Assembly (NCBI RefSeq): GCF_001667505.1
Contig: NZ_LZHZ01000002.1
Coordinates: 1 to 64,000, forward strand
DNA: 64,000 bases
Direction of reading: 5' to 3'
Source of the DNA: Mycobacterium sp. ACS1612
Lineage (GTDB): Bacteria > Actinomycetota > Actinomycetes > Mycobacteriales > Mycobacteriaceae
Notes under the pieces: model-generated
Seen by the model: the letters and a program-made list of their open reading frames with translations, nothing else
Databases searched by the model: none
Told to the model about the DNA's origin: nothing
Position numbers and translations under genes: made by a program
Part shown: piece after piece, positions 36,601-44,795 of the stretch
Numbering within the stretch: position 1 is the stretch's first letter
Layout of the letters: each line of letters opens with the position of its first letter

Positions 36601-37915
36601 CGGTGCGCCGACGAATGGACATGAGGCGCCGGGAACCACGACATCGACCGCGATCGGCACGGTGACCGGCACGGTGACCGCGGACGACCCGGACGGTGAC
36701 AAGCTGACCTACAGCCTGGGTTCCGGTCCCGCGTTCGGCACGGTGAAGGTGACGGCCGACGGGAAGTTCACCTACACGCCCGACGTGGATGCCAGGTACC
36801 GGGCGCTGGTGACGGATGGTGTCGACACCGACAGCTTCGTGGTCAACATCAGCGACGGCTTCGGCGGAACCACCACGGCCACAGTGAATGTCGAGATTGC
36901 GCCGCCGTCGTCAGCGGCGGTCGACCAGCGTCCGACGACAATCGCCGTGAATGCTCAGCAGATGTACTTCTACTCGCAGACCGACACCGACAAGGCGATG
37001 GGGCTGCTGAAAGATGCTGGCATCGACACGATCAGGGTCCTGATGCCGTGGGCGGGAGTCGAACCGGCCGACGACACGTACAACTGGGCCGCGGTGGACC
37101 GCATGGTCAACAGCGCCAACGCCAAGGGCATCAAAGTGCTTGCCGTGCTGAACTCGACTCCCGACTGGGCTGCGGTGCCGGACCAACCGCCGCTGAGCGG
37201 GCACCCGGCCGACCTGACGGCGTTCGAGGACTTCGTCACCGCGGTGGCGACTCGGTACAAGGGCAAGGTTGCCGACTACGAGGTTTGGAACGAACCGAAC
37301 TACAACCTGTTCTGGTCGCCGACACCGGACGCCAAGCAGTACACAGAACTCTTGAAAGTCGCCTATACGGCCATCAAGAGGGCTGACCCGAACGCCACGG
37401 TGATCGCGGCGTCGGTGGCCGCGGCAGCGGAAACGCCCGGGGGGCCGACGGTCAACCCGGTGACCTACCTGTCGCAGATGTATGCGGCGGGGGCCGCCGG
37501 CTACTTCGATGCGGTGTCGTTCCATCCATACCTGTACTCGCTGCCGTTCTCGGCGGGGGAGGGTCATGCGGGTGTGCCGATCACACAGGCGCAGCAGATG
37601 TATGCGGTGATGGTCGCCAATGGCGATGGGAACAAGAAGATCTGGGTGACCGAGTACGGTCAGCCGTCGTCGGAGGTGTCGGAGGCCAATCAGGCGGCGT
37701 TCGTCGGGGACTTCCTGCGTACGTGGCGCAACCTCGACTTCGCCGGGCCTGCGTTCATCCATACGCTGGCGGACTATCCGTCGAGTGATCCGATCCAGGG
37801 CTCGATGGGGTTGTTCCATCAGGACTGGTCGCCAAAGCCGGTGCTCACCATCGTGAAGCAGGTGATCGCGGAGAACAACGCAATCGAGGCGGCCGCGAAC
37901 AACAACGTGCTTTAA
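33641..37915 (+). CDS. giant exported protein: YVTN beta-propeller, Ig-like repeats, clan GH-A glycoside hydrolase (paralog)
   Basis: 1424 residues with the same order as the gene at 19550: signal peptide (YGRYVGRVGALAVALGIG, cleavage near residue 32), Thr/Pro/Glu-rich linker to about 235, one Ig-like repeat, YVTN propeller (about 370-667; PDGIAVKKDGTRLYVSS), four Ig-like repeats (about 670-1085), glycosidase (about 1093-1424). Likely acid/base Glu1218 in WNEPN; nucleophile Glu1338 in WVTEYG. AGGGGAG lies just before the ATG. The two paralogs differ most in the linker and least in the glycosidase. The relic at 19201 is closer to this copy (MVANGDGNKKIW) than to its neighbour (MAAYGDGNKKIW). 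Confidence 0.88.
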   Translation: MHSRYGRYVGRVGALAVALGIGSAIAAPAGIAWATEDESTTSSPTGTETGSEPAGAPTAPETAGGTTGTPVTPHDPKTTEPVDPKPGSATSEEVAPGVTVSHSGGAHAVDDRGAQQPKKKKATVKPSTRVAESTTATTEPARRTRTRSTVTSNSAPKEEPETDAPPAVTVAALRQPAAEMSTTLTAPVKPVVVNPVQAAIGTLIDVVVRPVLSAFLGVLPGGATESPLSWVLLGAARRQVGQTEDVTAEVAATQLAATQTAAAATANQPPTATVTWGRPDATTGKVLGQLSTSDPEGNAVTVTLKSGPSAGTFAYNSTTKVITYTPTTAQRFVAATTATPDDTIGMTVSVYDGVNRVDVPINIPVSPSPFYKANDFINVTDASAVAVTNTRAYITNRSSGTVTVYDTIKNTVVGTYQVGAAPDGIAVKKDGTRLYVSSSTNNTVTVIDTATGATKKTITIANPTAIAINPSGSTVYVASGTGAAISKISTTYNTVSSSVVKLPTGYKPTELAVSADGTKIYVASAKPTSGGNISVFSSSATTVTSITDTAGTPTGFALSASYPRLFATDTAGGITVIDTTARTAVTRNLGVPLSGIVITNDSSAVMVVSNTGLLAAVSSTDGSTLGVTTVRGTPTPMSVQPGVVLSPDGTKMFVTDYDTDSVHVVSLVPPNTSPFSSDPSYSVSNPSTGALTGKVGVVDFDGDPLTYVVNTKPTKGTLVLKADGTYTYTPTSTARHAAAVPGAPDSVTTDSFTITVSDGRNGTVTTKIIVAIDPANKVPVVTTTIGTPSTTTGVVKGSVTATDGNSDKRTYTVTAGPTKGTVTITSAGSFTYTPTAEARAAATAPGAPYEATKDTFVVTVDDSHGGVVPVTVNVRIGAPNAKPTGAAATVTNTNPRSGVVTGVVTASDANGDPLTYTASTTTKGSIVFGPNGSFTYTPTAAARLAASAPGATSTTKTETITVTVRDGFGGTTTTTLKVTIAPNPTTNGAPTNGHEAPGTTTSTAIGTVTGTVTADDPDGDKLTYSLGSGPAFGTVKVTADGKFTYTPDVDARYRALVTDGVDTDSFVVNISDGFGGTTTATVNVEIAPPSSAAVDQRPTTIAVNAQQMYFYSQTDTDKAMGLLKDAGIDTIRVLMPWAGVEPADDTYNWAAVDRMVNSANAKGIKVLAVLNSTPDWAAVPDQPPLSGHPADLTAFEDFVTAVATRYKGKVADYEVWNEPNYNLFWSPTPDAKQYTELLKVAYTAIKRADPNATVIAASVAAAAETPGGPTVNPVTYLSQMYAAGAAGYFDAVSFHPYLYSLPFSAGEGHAGVPITQAQQMYAVMVANGDGNKKIWVTEYGQPSSEVSEANQAAFVGDFLRTWRNLDFAGPAFIHTLADYPSSDPIQGSMGLFHQDWSPKPVLTIVKQVIAENNAIEAAANNNVL

Positions 37916-37982
37916 GCGCCGAGGGATCAGCGTGTCGCCTCGCTTGCGCACGCCCGTCATCACCCTGTGAGGGGGTCAAGCG

Positions 37983-38398
37983 TTGGAAATCATTGGAACC
38001 CTTGTCCTCTGGGCATTGATGGGCGGCGTCGGGGCGCTAATTGCACAGTCCAAGAACCGAAGCACTCTCGAGGGATTCCTACTTGGTGGGCTGTGCCGCC
38101 CGCGCCCCCAGGTATGCGATCGACTATGTGCCCTCGCTGCAACGCGGTTCAGAACGTTTATCTGAACGCTGAGACGTTCGAGTGTTGGCAGTGCCATATC
38201 ACGGTGCGCACTGGTGTGCCAGTGTCGCCTAGGCCCACACCGAACCCGACGCTGGTGTCAAAGGCCGCGCTGAGAGATGCCGACGAGACACGCGAGATCA
38301 CATGTCCAGAATGCGGTGCGAGGTTAAGGGCGCGACCGGCGGCGAAGAGGATTCGCTGCGTCAAATGCGATTCAGTCAGTGATGTTCCACCCTTATAA
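37983..38398 (+). pseudogene. membrane/zinc-ribbon protein gene broken by an internal deletion
   Basis: From TTG 37983 one frame encodes a membrane helix and motif (MEIIGTLVLWALMGGVGALI, AQSKNRSTLEGFLLGGL). A second frame then encodes two zinc ribbons (CPRCNAVQN...CWQC and CPECGARL...CVKC) up to 38398. In intact relatives these parts lie in one frame with a second hydrophobic segment between them; here that segment is missing and the frame changes near 38085-38095. The two parts can no longer be one protein. A product starting from an internal codon before the ribbons remains possible. Confidence 0.65.
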
Positions 38399-38949
38399 GC
38401 CCCTAGGTAGTCGGGGTCATATTCGAGCAGTGGTGCAGTGGTCCTCTACTGAGGTCGCCGCGGCGTCGGTGCGCGGGTATTTGATGGCGCAGCACGGCAC
38501 CGAGCGGTGACCGTCGTTGCGCCAGGTCCTCGCGGAAGGAACGTCGATGGCGTGCTTGAGGAGTATCGGCGCTATCGCCTGCGGCGGCATGCTGGCGTCG
38601 AGCGTCCTGGCGGTGCCGCCACCACGACAGAAGCGTCAACTGACCCGGCGCCGATGACGTCGACCGACAAGCGGGCCCATAGAGGCATCGCGAAGAAAGC
38701 TCACCGTTCCGCTGCTGACGACTCGTAACGGTGTTACGCGCTTCGATTCAACTGGCTAAAGACGCGGTAGCGGAGTCGCCGCACGACGGATATCAGATGG
38801 CCGTTGTTTGAAGCGTGCGGTGAACGCGCTGGAAAAGTACGCGCTGGACCGAAATGCCGGCGATAGTCATCGTCGCAAATAGCAACTGCTGCAACATGTT
38901 TCGCGCCGCGTCCAACCGTCGGCCGAGCACATATTGCCAGCGCGTCGAG
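38399..38949. other. about 550 bp without a recognised gene
   Basis: Short open frames exist on both strands (for example 38507-38728 on plus, 38403-38639 on minus), but none has a convincing start, length or motif. The composition resembles eroded coding DNA. It lies between two broken genes. Confidence 0.4.
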
Positions 38950-39086
38950 GTTCGCCCGGGTCTCCGCGACGGTAGGGTCGTTGCCGGGCCAGCCCGGCGA
39001 CGTCGCGTGGTAGCCATGCTGGCCAAAAGCTCGATTCATAGTCCATGGATGAAGATGACGGGACTGGCATTCGTAGGCGCGGTCAT
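38950..39086 (-). pseudogene. N-terminal relic of an alpha/beta hydrolase gene
   Basis: AGGAGG lies five bases before ATG 39086, and the frame reads MTAPTNASPVIFIHGL before a TGA. In another frame the sequence goes on as GYHATSPGWPGNDPTVAETR and ANLDALA, a typical continuation of hydrolases whose N-terminus is VIFIHGLW. A small deletion just after HGL has removed residues and shifted the frame, and the C-terminal part with the catalytic serine is not recognisable. The perfect ribosome-binding site implies recent inactivation. Confidence 0.65.
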
Positions 39087-39291
39087 AACTGCCTCCTGAG
39101 TTGTTGAAAGTGGCCGACTGCAAGCGCTTTGCACGGCGCACGTGGCGATGTCGCCTAACTGGTCCGAGACCCGAAAGAATGGCGGATCTCCGGAATGTTC
39201 GGAGAGATGCCGCACGGTCGCGTACGACCACCTCGGCGATGAAGGCGCCCCAAACGGAATAGCTCGGGCTGCCTGTGCGTTGGGGGTTCGC

Positions 39292-39714
39292 GTGACTACG
39301 CAACCGGAAATGAGCCCGACGGACTGGATCCGCGAACAGACAGAGCGCATCTTGGCGCAAGGCACCACGGACGGCGTCGAGGTCCTCGATCGCCCGGTCG
39401 TCCTCTTCACGACCACCGGCGCGCAGTCCGGCAAGGCGCGATACGTACCGCTCATGCGGGTGGAAGAAGACGGCAAATACGCGATGGTGGCGTCCAAGGG
39501 CGGCGACCCCAAACATCCGAGCTGGTACTTCAACGTCCGGGCGAATCCCGCGGTGACCGTGCAGGACGGCGACAAGATCACGAAGGGAACCGCGCGCGAG
39601 ATCGAAGGCGCCGAGCGCGAACACTGGTGGAAGCTGGCGGTGGCCGCTTACCCGCCGTATGCCGAGTACCAGGCCAAAACCGCGCGCCAGATTCCCCTCT
39701 TCGTCGTCGAGTAA
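39292..39714 (+). CDS. F420-dependent nitroreductase-family (DDN-like) protein
   Basis: 140-residue split-barrel protein of the deazaflavin-dependent nitroreductase family, to which M. tuberculosis Ddn (Rv3547) belongs. It carries LFTTTGAQSGKARYVPLMRVEEDG, the family block KHPSWYFNVRANPAVTVQDG, and the C-terminal YPPYAEYQAKTARQIPLFVVE. It probably reduces quinones or similar compounds with F420H2. GTG 39292 has a GGGGG ribosome-binding site about five bases upstream; the open frame extends back to 39142 without homology. Confidence 0.88.
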   Translation: MTTQPEMSPTDWIREQTERILAQGTTDGVEVLDRPVVLFTTTGAQSGKARYVPLMRVEEDGKYAMVASKGGDPKHPSWYFNVRANPAVTVQDGDKITKGTAREIEGAEREHWWKLAVAAYPPYAEYQAKTARQIPLFVVE

Positions 39715-40001
39715 TCCGCGCGACGGCCGATCGAGAAGCGTCAGGGGAGCCGGCTCTCGCCGGACCCTGGCGTCATTGGTTACTGCAAGCACGACTCCCG
39801 ATGCATAACGAAGGCACGTGCTAGACGGTGGAGCACCCCAAATAGCCTAGGCACGCAGCTATCTGAGTGCCCCCGGCTCGTGGGGTTCTCAGTTGATCTG
39901 GAGACTTCGCGGAACTTGTTGCCTGCGGTCGTGGCCCATTGCGCAGCGTCGCTTATAGACGCCGACATTATCGGCGGCCACCGACAAGAGAGGGACGGAC
40001 A

Positions 40002-40029
40002 CCCTTTTCCGGGTTGACCCGGAAAAGGG
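40002..40029. terminator. 12-bp perfect hairpin with a four-base loop
   Basis: CCCTTTTCCGGG (40002-40013) and CCCGGAAAAGGG (40018-40029) flank a TTGA loop. It is the most compact and stable hairpin in the window, 290 bases after the nitroreductase stop. It may terminate transcripts from either side or be part of a structured RNA. Confidence 0.55.
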
Positions 40030-40062
40030 GCGACGGCCTCGGGGCAACGCTAGCGTCTTAAC

Positions 40063-40116
40063 AAAGGGGATGAACCCCGGAGGGCCGCCTTGCAGGATAG
40101 CGTCGGGGTCATCCCT
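40063..40116 (+). ncRNA. candidate small structured RNA
   Basis: GGGATGAACCCCG (40067-40079) pairs with CGGGGTCATCCC (40104-40115) as a 12-bp stem with one bulged A and a 24-base loop. TAGCGT ending at 40056 is placed to start transcription near 40063. There is no sequence family match I can name; this is a structural guess only. Confidence 0.25.
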
Positions 40117-40312
40117 CACCGACGCCTCCCACTGCGCTGGGAATTTCCCTCGGCCAACACGTTTAAACGCGACCCGCCCCCTGACCTCGGCGTTAATTGC
40201 AACGGTGACCTAATCCTTCGAGGCCGGTGCATCGAGGGTGTAAAACTGAGATTTGCTTCCGGATTTTAGGAAGCCGCAGCTCAAAGGAATATTCCAGCCC
40301 GAGGGGTATCCG

Positions 40313-41011
40313 ATGGCAAGTGATGATGGCGGTTCTCCAGGACCACCTATGCAACCTGCAAGTGGAAGTGATGGCGATGACGGCCGCAGCGTGGGCGATG
40401 GGGGTCCCCAGCGGATCGGGTGGTTTCGCTACTTCTTCGACGAGGATCGCTGGGAATGGTCGCCCGAAGTGGAGCGGCTACACGGGTACGAGCCCGGTAC
40501 GGTCAACCCAACCACCGAGCTAGTGTTGTCCCACAAACATCCCGACGACTTCCGCCAGGTTGCTGACACTATCGACATGATCCGCCGGCGGCGACAGGCG
40601 TTCCGCAGCAGACACCGCATCCGCGACGCGCACGGAAATGTTCACTTCGTGGCCGTTCTGGGCGATGAGCTTCGTAACGAGTCCGGGGAGGTAGTCGGCA
40701 CTTACGGGTTCTACGTCGACCTCACCGCGGAAGAACGAGTGCACCAAAGTCAGATGACAACGGAACTCCTACGGATAGCGGAGCGGCGCTCAGCCATCGA
40801 GCAGGCGAAGGGCATGCTGATGATGGTTTACAACATTGACGAGGGCGCGGCTTTCAACCTGCTGAGGTGGCGATCGCAAGAGGCAAACATCAAGCTGGTC
40901 CGCCTGGCGGAGCAATTGGTCGCCGATTTTCGCCAGGCGAACCACAGCGGCGACTTATCTCGCGCGCGTTATGACCAACTTTTTATGACAGCTCATGAAC
41001 GCGCTCGATAG
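40313..41011 (+). CDS. PAS and ANTAR domain protein
   Basis: 232 residues. After a Gly/Asp/Pro-rich start, a PAS_3-type sensor (about residues 37-140; WFRYFFDEDRWEWSPEVERLHGY, then HPDDF) leads to a C-terminal ANTAR domain (about 155-220; RSAIEQAKGMLMMVYNIDEGAAFNLL). ANTAR domains bind tandem RNA hairpins to prevent transcription termination, so this is a likely RNA-level regulator controlled by a small ligand or redox signal. GAGGGG lies six bases before ATG 40313. No kinase is encoded nearby. Confidence 0.88.
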   Translation: MASDDGGSPGPPMQPASGSDGDDGRSVGDGGPQRIGWFRYFFDEDRWEWSPEVERLHGYEPGTVNPTTELVLSHKHPDDFRQVADTIDMIRRRRQAFRSRHRIRDAHGNVHFVAVLGDELRNESGEVVGTYGFYVDLTAEERVHQSQMTTELLRIAERRSAIEQAKGMLMMVYNIDEGAAFNLLRWRSQEANIKLVRLAEQLVADFRQANHSGDLSRARYDQLFMTAHERAR

Positions 41012-41179
41012 GACTCACTCGGTCGGTCCTCGCGCGCGAAAGAGATTCGGCCTCGCCGTAGGAGAGCGAGCGGGACCGACCACAGATCAGGCGACGGGCA
41101 GCCTATGACTTGTGGCGCTGCTTCGTATTGTCACGCGCCTTGATCCGCCGCCGGCTTTTCTTGCGCACCTCCGACGGGC
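41012..41179. other. short intergenic stretch
   Basis: Nothing convincing. The minus-strand frame ending at 41103 (lysine/arginine-rich end RRRIKARDNTKQRHKS) may be the eroded tail of the pseudogene to the right. Confidence 0.3.
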
Positions 41180-41471
41180 CGTAGTGTGAGACGAACGGCA
41201 GCCAACTTCCGCGCCACGCTAGTGGTGAGCATGTCCTCCCACGACACGCCCTGCAGTCGGCTGCAGCGTTCCTCGACGGTGCCATCGATCAGTTGCGTCC
41301 CGTCGACGGACACGGTCACCGGGTCGTCATCCCGGCATAGCGGATCTCGGGCATCTTCCGAACCGGGCGAGCGAAGCACCGCAACTGTTCGGGCTTGCCG
41401 ACGTCAGCCCATTCCGTGACTTCGGTGGCGCCGAGGGGCCACGGGACGGGTGCCGCGGTTGTGGTGGTCAT
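41180..41471 (-). pseudogene. frameshifted small protein gene
   Basis: AAGGAG lies five bases before ATG 41471 and opens a 51-codon frame (APVPWPLGATEVTEWADVGK, then RCFARPVRKMPEIRYAG) that ends at 41316. The neighbouring frame continues with VTVSVDGTQLIDGTVEERC and SWEDMLTTSVARKLAAVRL, which reads like the second half of the same protein. A one- or two-base indel near 41320-41340 probably split it. The first part resembles small mycobacterial proteins I have no name for. Confidence 0.5.
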
Positions 41472-41547
41472 GCGGGCTCCTTAATCGTTTGGAGCCACCC
41501 GAAAACGCCCTTGTTGTGCGTATCTTGCGCGGGTACAGGTCAGATGG

Positions 41548-41620
41548 TGCCCCCGGCAGGATTCGAACCTGCGGCCTTCTGCTCCGGAGGCAGACGCTCT
41601 ATCCCCTGAGCTACGGGGGC
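41548..41620 (-). tRNA. tRNA-Arg (anticodon CCG)
   Basis: The minus strand folds as a 73-nt tRNA: seven-pair acceptor stem GCCCCCG/CGGGGGC, discriminator A, D-arm with GCTCAGGGGATAGAGC, anticodon loop CTCCGGA with anticodon CCG, and a T-arm with GGTTCGAATCC. CCA is not encoded. It lies just upstream of argS, whose product charges it, but on the opposite strand. Confidence 0.96.
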
Positions 41621-41710
41621 GCATTGAGATGGAACTGCGCCAATTGGGCCCCGACAGCGTAACGCATCCGGACCACGGAAACGGATTCGGGCACTGACCA
41701 CCTCAGACCA

Positions 41711-41724
41711 TAGGATGGACCCTC
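41711..41724 (+). promoter_or_regulatory. argS -10 element, leaderless start
   Basis: TAGGAT (41711-41716) ends eight bases before the GTG of argS. No Shine-Dalgarno sequence is present in between or just upstream, so the mRNA probably starts at the initiation codon. Confidence 0.55.
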
Positions 41725-43377
41725 GTGACCCCTGCCGACCTTGCCGAACTGCTCAAGGCCACCGCCGCCGCGGTGCTGGCCGAGCACGGCCTTGACACCT
41801 CAGCACTGCCGGCAACCGTCACGGTCGAGCGCCCGCGCAATCCCGAGCACGGCGACTACGCCACCAATCTTGCCCTTCAGCTGGGCAAAAAGGTCGGCGC
41901 GAACCCTCGTGAGCTGGCCGGATGGCTGGCGATGGCGTTGGCCGCGCAAGACGGCATCGCCGCCGCCGACGTGGCCGGTCCCGGCTTCGTCAACCTGCGC
42001 CTGGACGCCTCCGCCCAGAACGTGATCGTGGCGAACGTGATCGACGCCGGCGCCACCTACGGCCACTCCGACGCCCTCGCCGGCGAGCACATCAACCTCG
42101 AGTTCGTTTCCGCCAACCCGACCGGGCCCATTCACATCGGCGGCACCCGCTGGGCCGCGGTCGGCGACGCGCTCGGACGCCTGCTGTCGACGCAGGGCGC
42201 CCGGGTGGTACGGGAGTACTACTTCAACGACCACGGCGCGCAGATCGACCGGTTCTCCAACTCGCTGGTCGCCGCCGCCAAGGGGGAGCCCACCCCCGAC
42301 GACGGCTACGCGGGCGACTACATCAAGGAGATCGCCGCGCAGGTGCTCGCCAAGGAACCGGACGCGCTGAGCCTGCCCGACGACGAGATGCGCGAGACGT
42401 TCCGCGCCATCGGCGTCGACCTGATGTTCGACCACATCAAGCAGTCGCTGCACGACTTCGGCACCGACTTCGACGTCTACACCCACGAAGATTCGATGCA
42501 CACCTCCGGTCGCGTCGAGCAGGCTATCGCCAAGCTGCGGGAAGCCGGCAGCATCTACGAGAAGGACGGCGCAGTCTGGCTGCGCACCACCGGCTTCGGC
42601 GACGACAAAGACCGCGTGGTGATCAAGAGCGACGGCAACCCCGCTTACGTGGCCGCCGACATCGCCTACTACCTCGACAAGCGTGAGCGTGGCTTCGACC
42701 TGTGCATCTACATGCTCGGCGCCGACCACCACGGCTATATCGCCCGCCTCAAGGCCGTCGCCGCCTCCCTCGGTGAGGACCCGGCGACCGTCGAGGTGCT
42801 GATCGGGCAGATGGTCAACCTGGTTCGCGACGGCCAACCGGTCCGGATGAGCAAACGCGCAGGCACCGTGATCACCCTCGACGATCTCGTCGACGCCATC
42901 GGTGTCGACGCCGCGCGGTACTCACTGATCCGGTCCTCGGTGGACAGCCCCATCGACATCGATCTCGCGCTGTGGTCGTCGGCATCCAACGAAAACCCGG
43001 TCTACTACGTGCAATACGCGCATGCGCGGCTGTCCGCGCTGGCCCGCAACGCCGCCGAACTGGGCCTGAGCCCCAACGTCGCGCACCTCGACCTCCTCAC
43101 GCACGACAAGGAGGGCACCCTGATCCGCAACCTCGGCGAGTTCCCACGCGTGCTGAAAACCGCTGCGGCCCTTCGGGAACCGCACCGCGTCTCGCGCTAC
43201 CTCGAGGATCTCGCGGGGGATTACCACCGGTTCTACGATTCCTGCCGGGTGCTGCCGCAGGGCGACGAGGAACCCAACGACCTGCACGCCGCCCGGCTCG
43301 CGCTGTGTCAGGCCACCCGCCAGGTCATCGCGAACGGCCTTGGCATCCTGGGCGTCTCTGCACCGGAGCGCATGTGA
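41725..43377 (+). CDS. argS: arginyl-tRNA synthetase
   Basis: 550-residue class I aminoacyl-tRNA synthetase. The arginine-specific N-terminal Add-1 domain is present ([20 protein letters not shown]). The HIGH motif is HIGG in [21 protein letters not shown], and KMSKS appears as RMSKR, an ArgS-type variant. The C-terminal DALR anticodon-binding domain ends with [12 protein letters not shown]. First gene of the argS-lysA-hom-thrC-thrB cluster, matching Rv1292-Rv1296. The last four bases overlap lysA. Confidence 0.97.
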   Translation: MTPADLAELLKATAAAVLAEHGLDTSALPATVTVERPRNPEHGDYATNLALQLGKKVGANPRELAGWLAMALAAQDGIAAADVAGPGFVNLRLDASAQNVIVANVIDAGATYGHSDALAGEHINLEFVSANPTGPIHIGGTRWAAVGDALGRLLSTQGARVVREYYFNDHGAQIDRFSNSLVAAAKGEPTPDDGYAGDYIKEIAAQVLAKEPDALSLPDDEMRETFRAIGVDLMFDHIKQSLHDFGTDFDVYTHEDSMHTSGRVEQAIAKLREAGSIYEKDGAVWLRTTGFGDDKDRVVIKSDGNPAYVAADIAYYLDKRERGFDLCIYMLGADHHGYIARLKAVAASLGEDPATVEVLIGQMVNLVRDGQPVRMSKRAGTVITLDDLVDAIGVDAARYSLIRSSVDSPIDIDLALWSSASNENPVYYVQYAHARLSALARNAAELGLSPNVAHLDLLTHDKEGTLIRNLGEFPRVLKTAAALREPHRVSRYLEDLAGDYHRFYDSCRVLPQGDEEPNDLHAARLALCQATRQVIANGLGILGVSAPERM

Positions 43378-44795
43378 TCGCTCATCCCGCTGGTCCCCGG
43401 CACGCCGAGGAAATCCATCACGCCGGCGCTCCGCCCCGGCCGCAGTGGGCTGCCGACGTGCTCGAGCTGGCCCCGAATGTATGGCCGCACAATGCCGTTC
43501 GCGGCGACGACGGCGTGGTGTCGATCGCGGGCGTTCCGGTCAGCGATATCGCCGCTGAATTCGGCACCCCCGTCTTCGTGATCGACGAGGACGACTTCCG
43601 CTCACGGTGCCGGGACATCGCCGCTGCGTTCGGTGGCGGCGACAACGTGCGTTACGCCGCCAAGGCGTTCTTGTGCACGGAGGTGGCCCACTGGGTCGAA
43701 GAGGAGGGGCTGTCCCTCGACGTGGCCAGCGGCGGCGAATTGGCGGTCGCCCTGCACGCCGACTTCCCGCCCGAGCGAATCGCGCTGCACGGCAACAACA
43801 AATCCATCGACGAGCTGACCACCGCCGTGAAGGCAGGCATCGGTCACGTCGTCGTCGACTCGATGATCGAGATCGACCGCCTCGACGAGATCGCCGGTGC
43901 GGCGCGCGTCGTGCAGGACGTGCTCGTGCGGGTCACCGTCGGCGTCGAAGCCCATACCCACGAGTTCATCTCCACCGCCCACGAGGATCAGAAGTTCGGA
44001 CTGTCGCTGGCCAGCGGTGCGGCGATGGAAGCCGTGCGGCGCGTGTTCGCGACCGACAACCTGCGCCTGGTCGGCCTGCACAGCCACATCGGCTCGCAGA
44101 TCTTCGACGTCGACGGCTTCGAGCTGGCCGCCCATCGGGTGATCGGCCTGCTACGCGACATCGTCGCCGAATTCGGTGTCGAAAAGACCCGCCAACTCGA
44201 AACCGTCGACCTGGGTGGGGGCCTCGGCATTTCCTATCTGCCGCAAGACGATCCGCCACCGGTGCAGGACCTCGCGGCCAAACTCGGCGCAATCGTTCGC
44301 AACGAATCCGCCGCCGTCGGCCTGCCCGCGCCCCGACTCGTCGTCGAACCGGGCCGCGCCATCGCGGGCCCCGGCACCATCACGCTGTACCAGGTCGGCA
44401 CGGTCAAGGACGTCGCCGTCAGCCCGACTGCACACCGCCGCTACGTCAGCGTCGACGGCGGCATGAGCGACAACATCCGCACGTCGCTGTACGGTGCCGA
44501 GTACGACGTCCGCTTGCTGTCTCGCACCACCGAGATGCCCGCCATGCTGTCACGGGTCGTCGGCAAGCACTGCGAGAGCGGCGACATCGTCGTGAAGGAC
44601 ACGTGGCTGCCCGACGACGTCGCACCCGGCGACCTGCTGGGGGTCGCCGCCACCGGCGCCTACTGCTATTCCATGTCGAGCCGCTACAACCTGATCGGGC
44701 GCCCTGCCGTGGTGGCCGTGCGCGACGGGCAAGCCCGCCTGATTCTGCGCCGGGAGACGGTCGACGATCTGCTCAGTCTGGAGGTAACGAAATGA
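43374..44795 (+). CDS. lysA: diaminopimelate decarboxylase
   Basis: 473-residue PLP enzyme (fold type III) that converts meso-diaminopimelate to lysine. PLP is bound at Lys97 in [24 protein letters not shown] and LGGGLGISY are further cofactor and substrate motifs. The late [10 protein letters not shown] block has the active-site Cys-Glu-Ser/Gly-type sequence from the second subunit. The GTG start overlaps the argS stop (GTGA), and the stop overlaps hom (ATGA). It thus competes with peptidoglycan for diaminopimelate while sharing aspartate semialdehyde with the next gene. Confidence 0.97.
   Translation: MIAHPAGPRHAEEIHHAGAPPRPQWAADVLELAPNVWPHNAVRGDDGVVSIAGVPVSDIAAEFGTPVFVIDEDDFRSRCRDIAAAFGGGDNVRYAAKAFLCTEVAHWVEEEGLSLDVASGGELAVALHADFPPERIALHGNNKSIDELTTAVKAGIGHVVVDSMIEIDRLDEIAGAARVVQDVLVRVTVGVEAHTHEFISTAHEDQKFGLSLASGAAMEAVRRVFATDNLRLVGLHSHIGSQIFDVDGFELAAHRVIGLLRDIVAEFGVEKTRQLETVDLGGGLGISYLPQDDPPPVQDLAAKLGAIVRNESAAVGLPAPRLVVEPGRAIAGPGTITLYQVGTVKDVAVSPTAHRRYVSVDGGMSDNIRTSLYGAEYDVRLLSRTTEMPAMLSRVVGKHCESGDIVVKDTWLPDDVAPGDLLGVAATGAYCYSMSSRYNLIGRPAVVAVRDGQARLILRRETVDDLLSLEVTK

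Larger units (their letters stand above)
39715..40312. other. about 600-bp noncoding region with strong secondary structure
   Basis: No gene recognised. It contains the two inverted repeats listed separately (40002-40029 and 40067-40115), with TAGCGT (40051-40056), a -10 candidate, between them, and the palindrome GTTTAAAC near 40161. The last 100 bases are the leader of the PAS-ANTAR gene. Confidence 0.5.

Noticed and set aside
34325-36622. 765-codon open frame on the minus strand
   Set aside because: Antisense to the repeats of the giant gene at 33641; arginine-rich, no motif. The long frame comes from the codon bias of the real gene. The same holds for the 511-codon frame at 21329-22864.
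39889-40119. 76-codon minus-strand frame in the structured region
   Set aside because: The frame runs through both hairpins and has no recognisable family or start signal.
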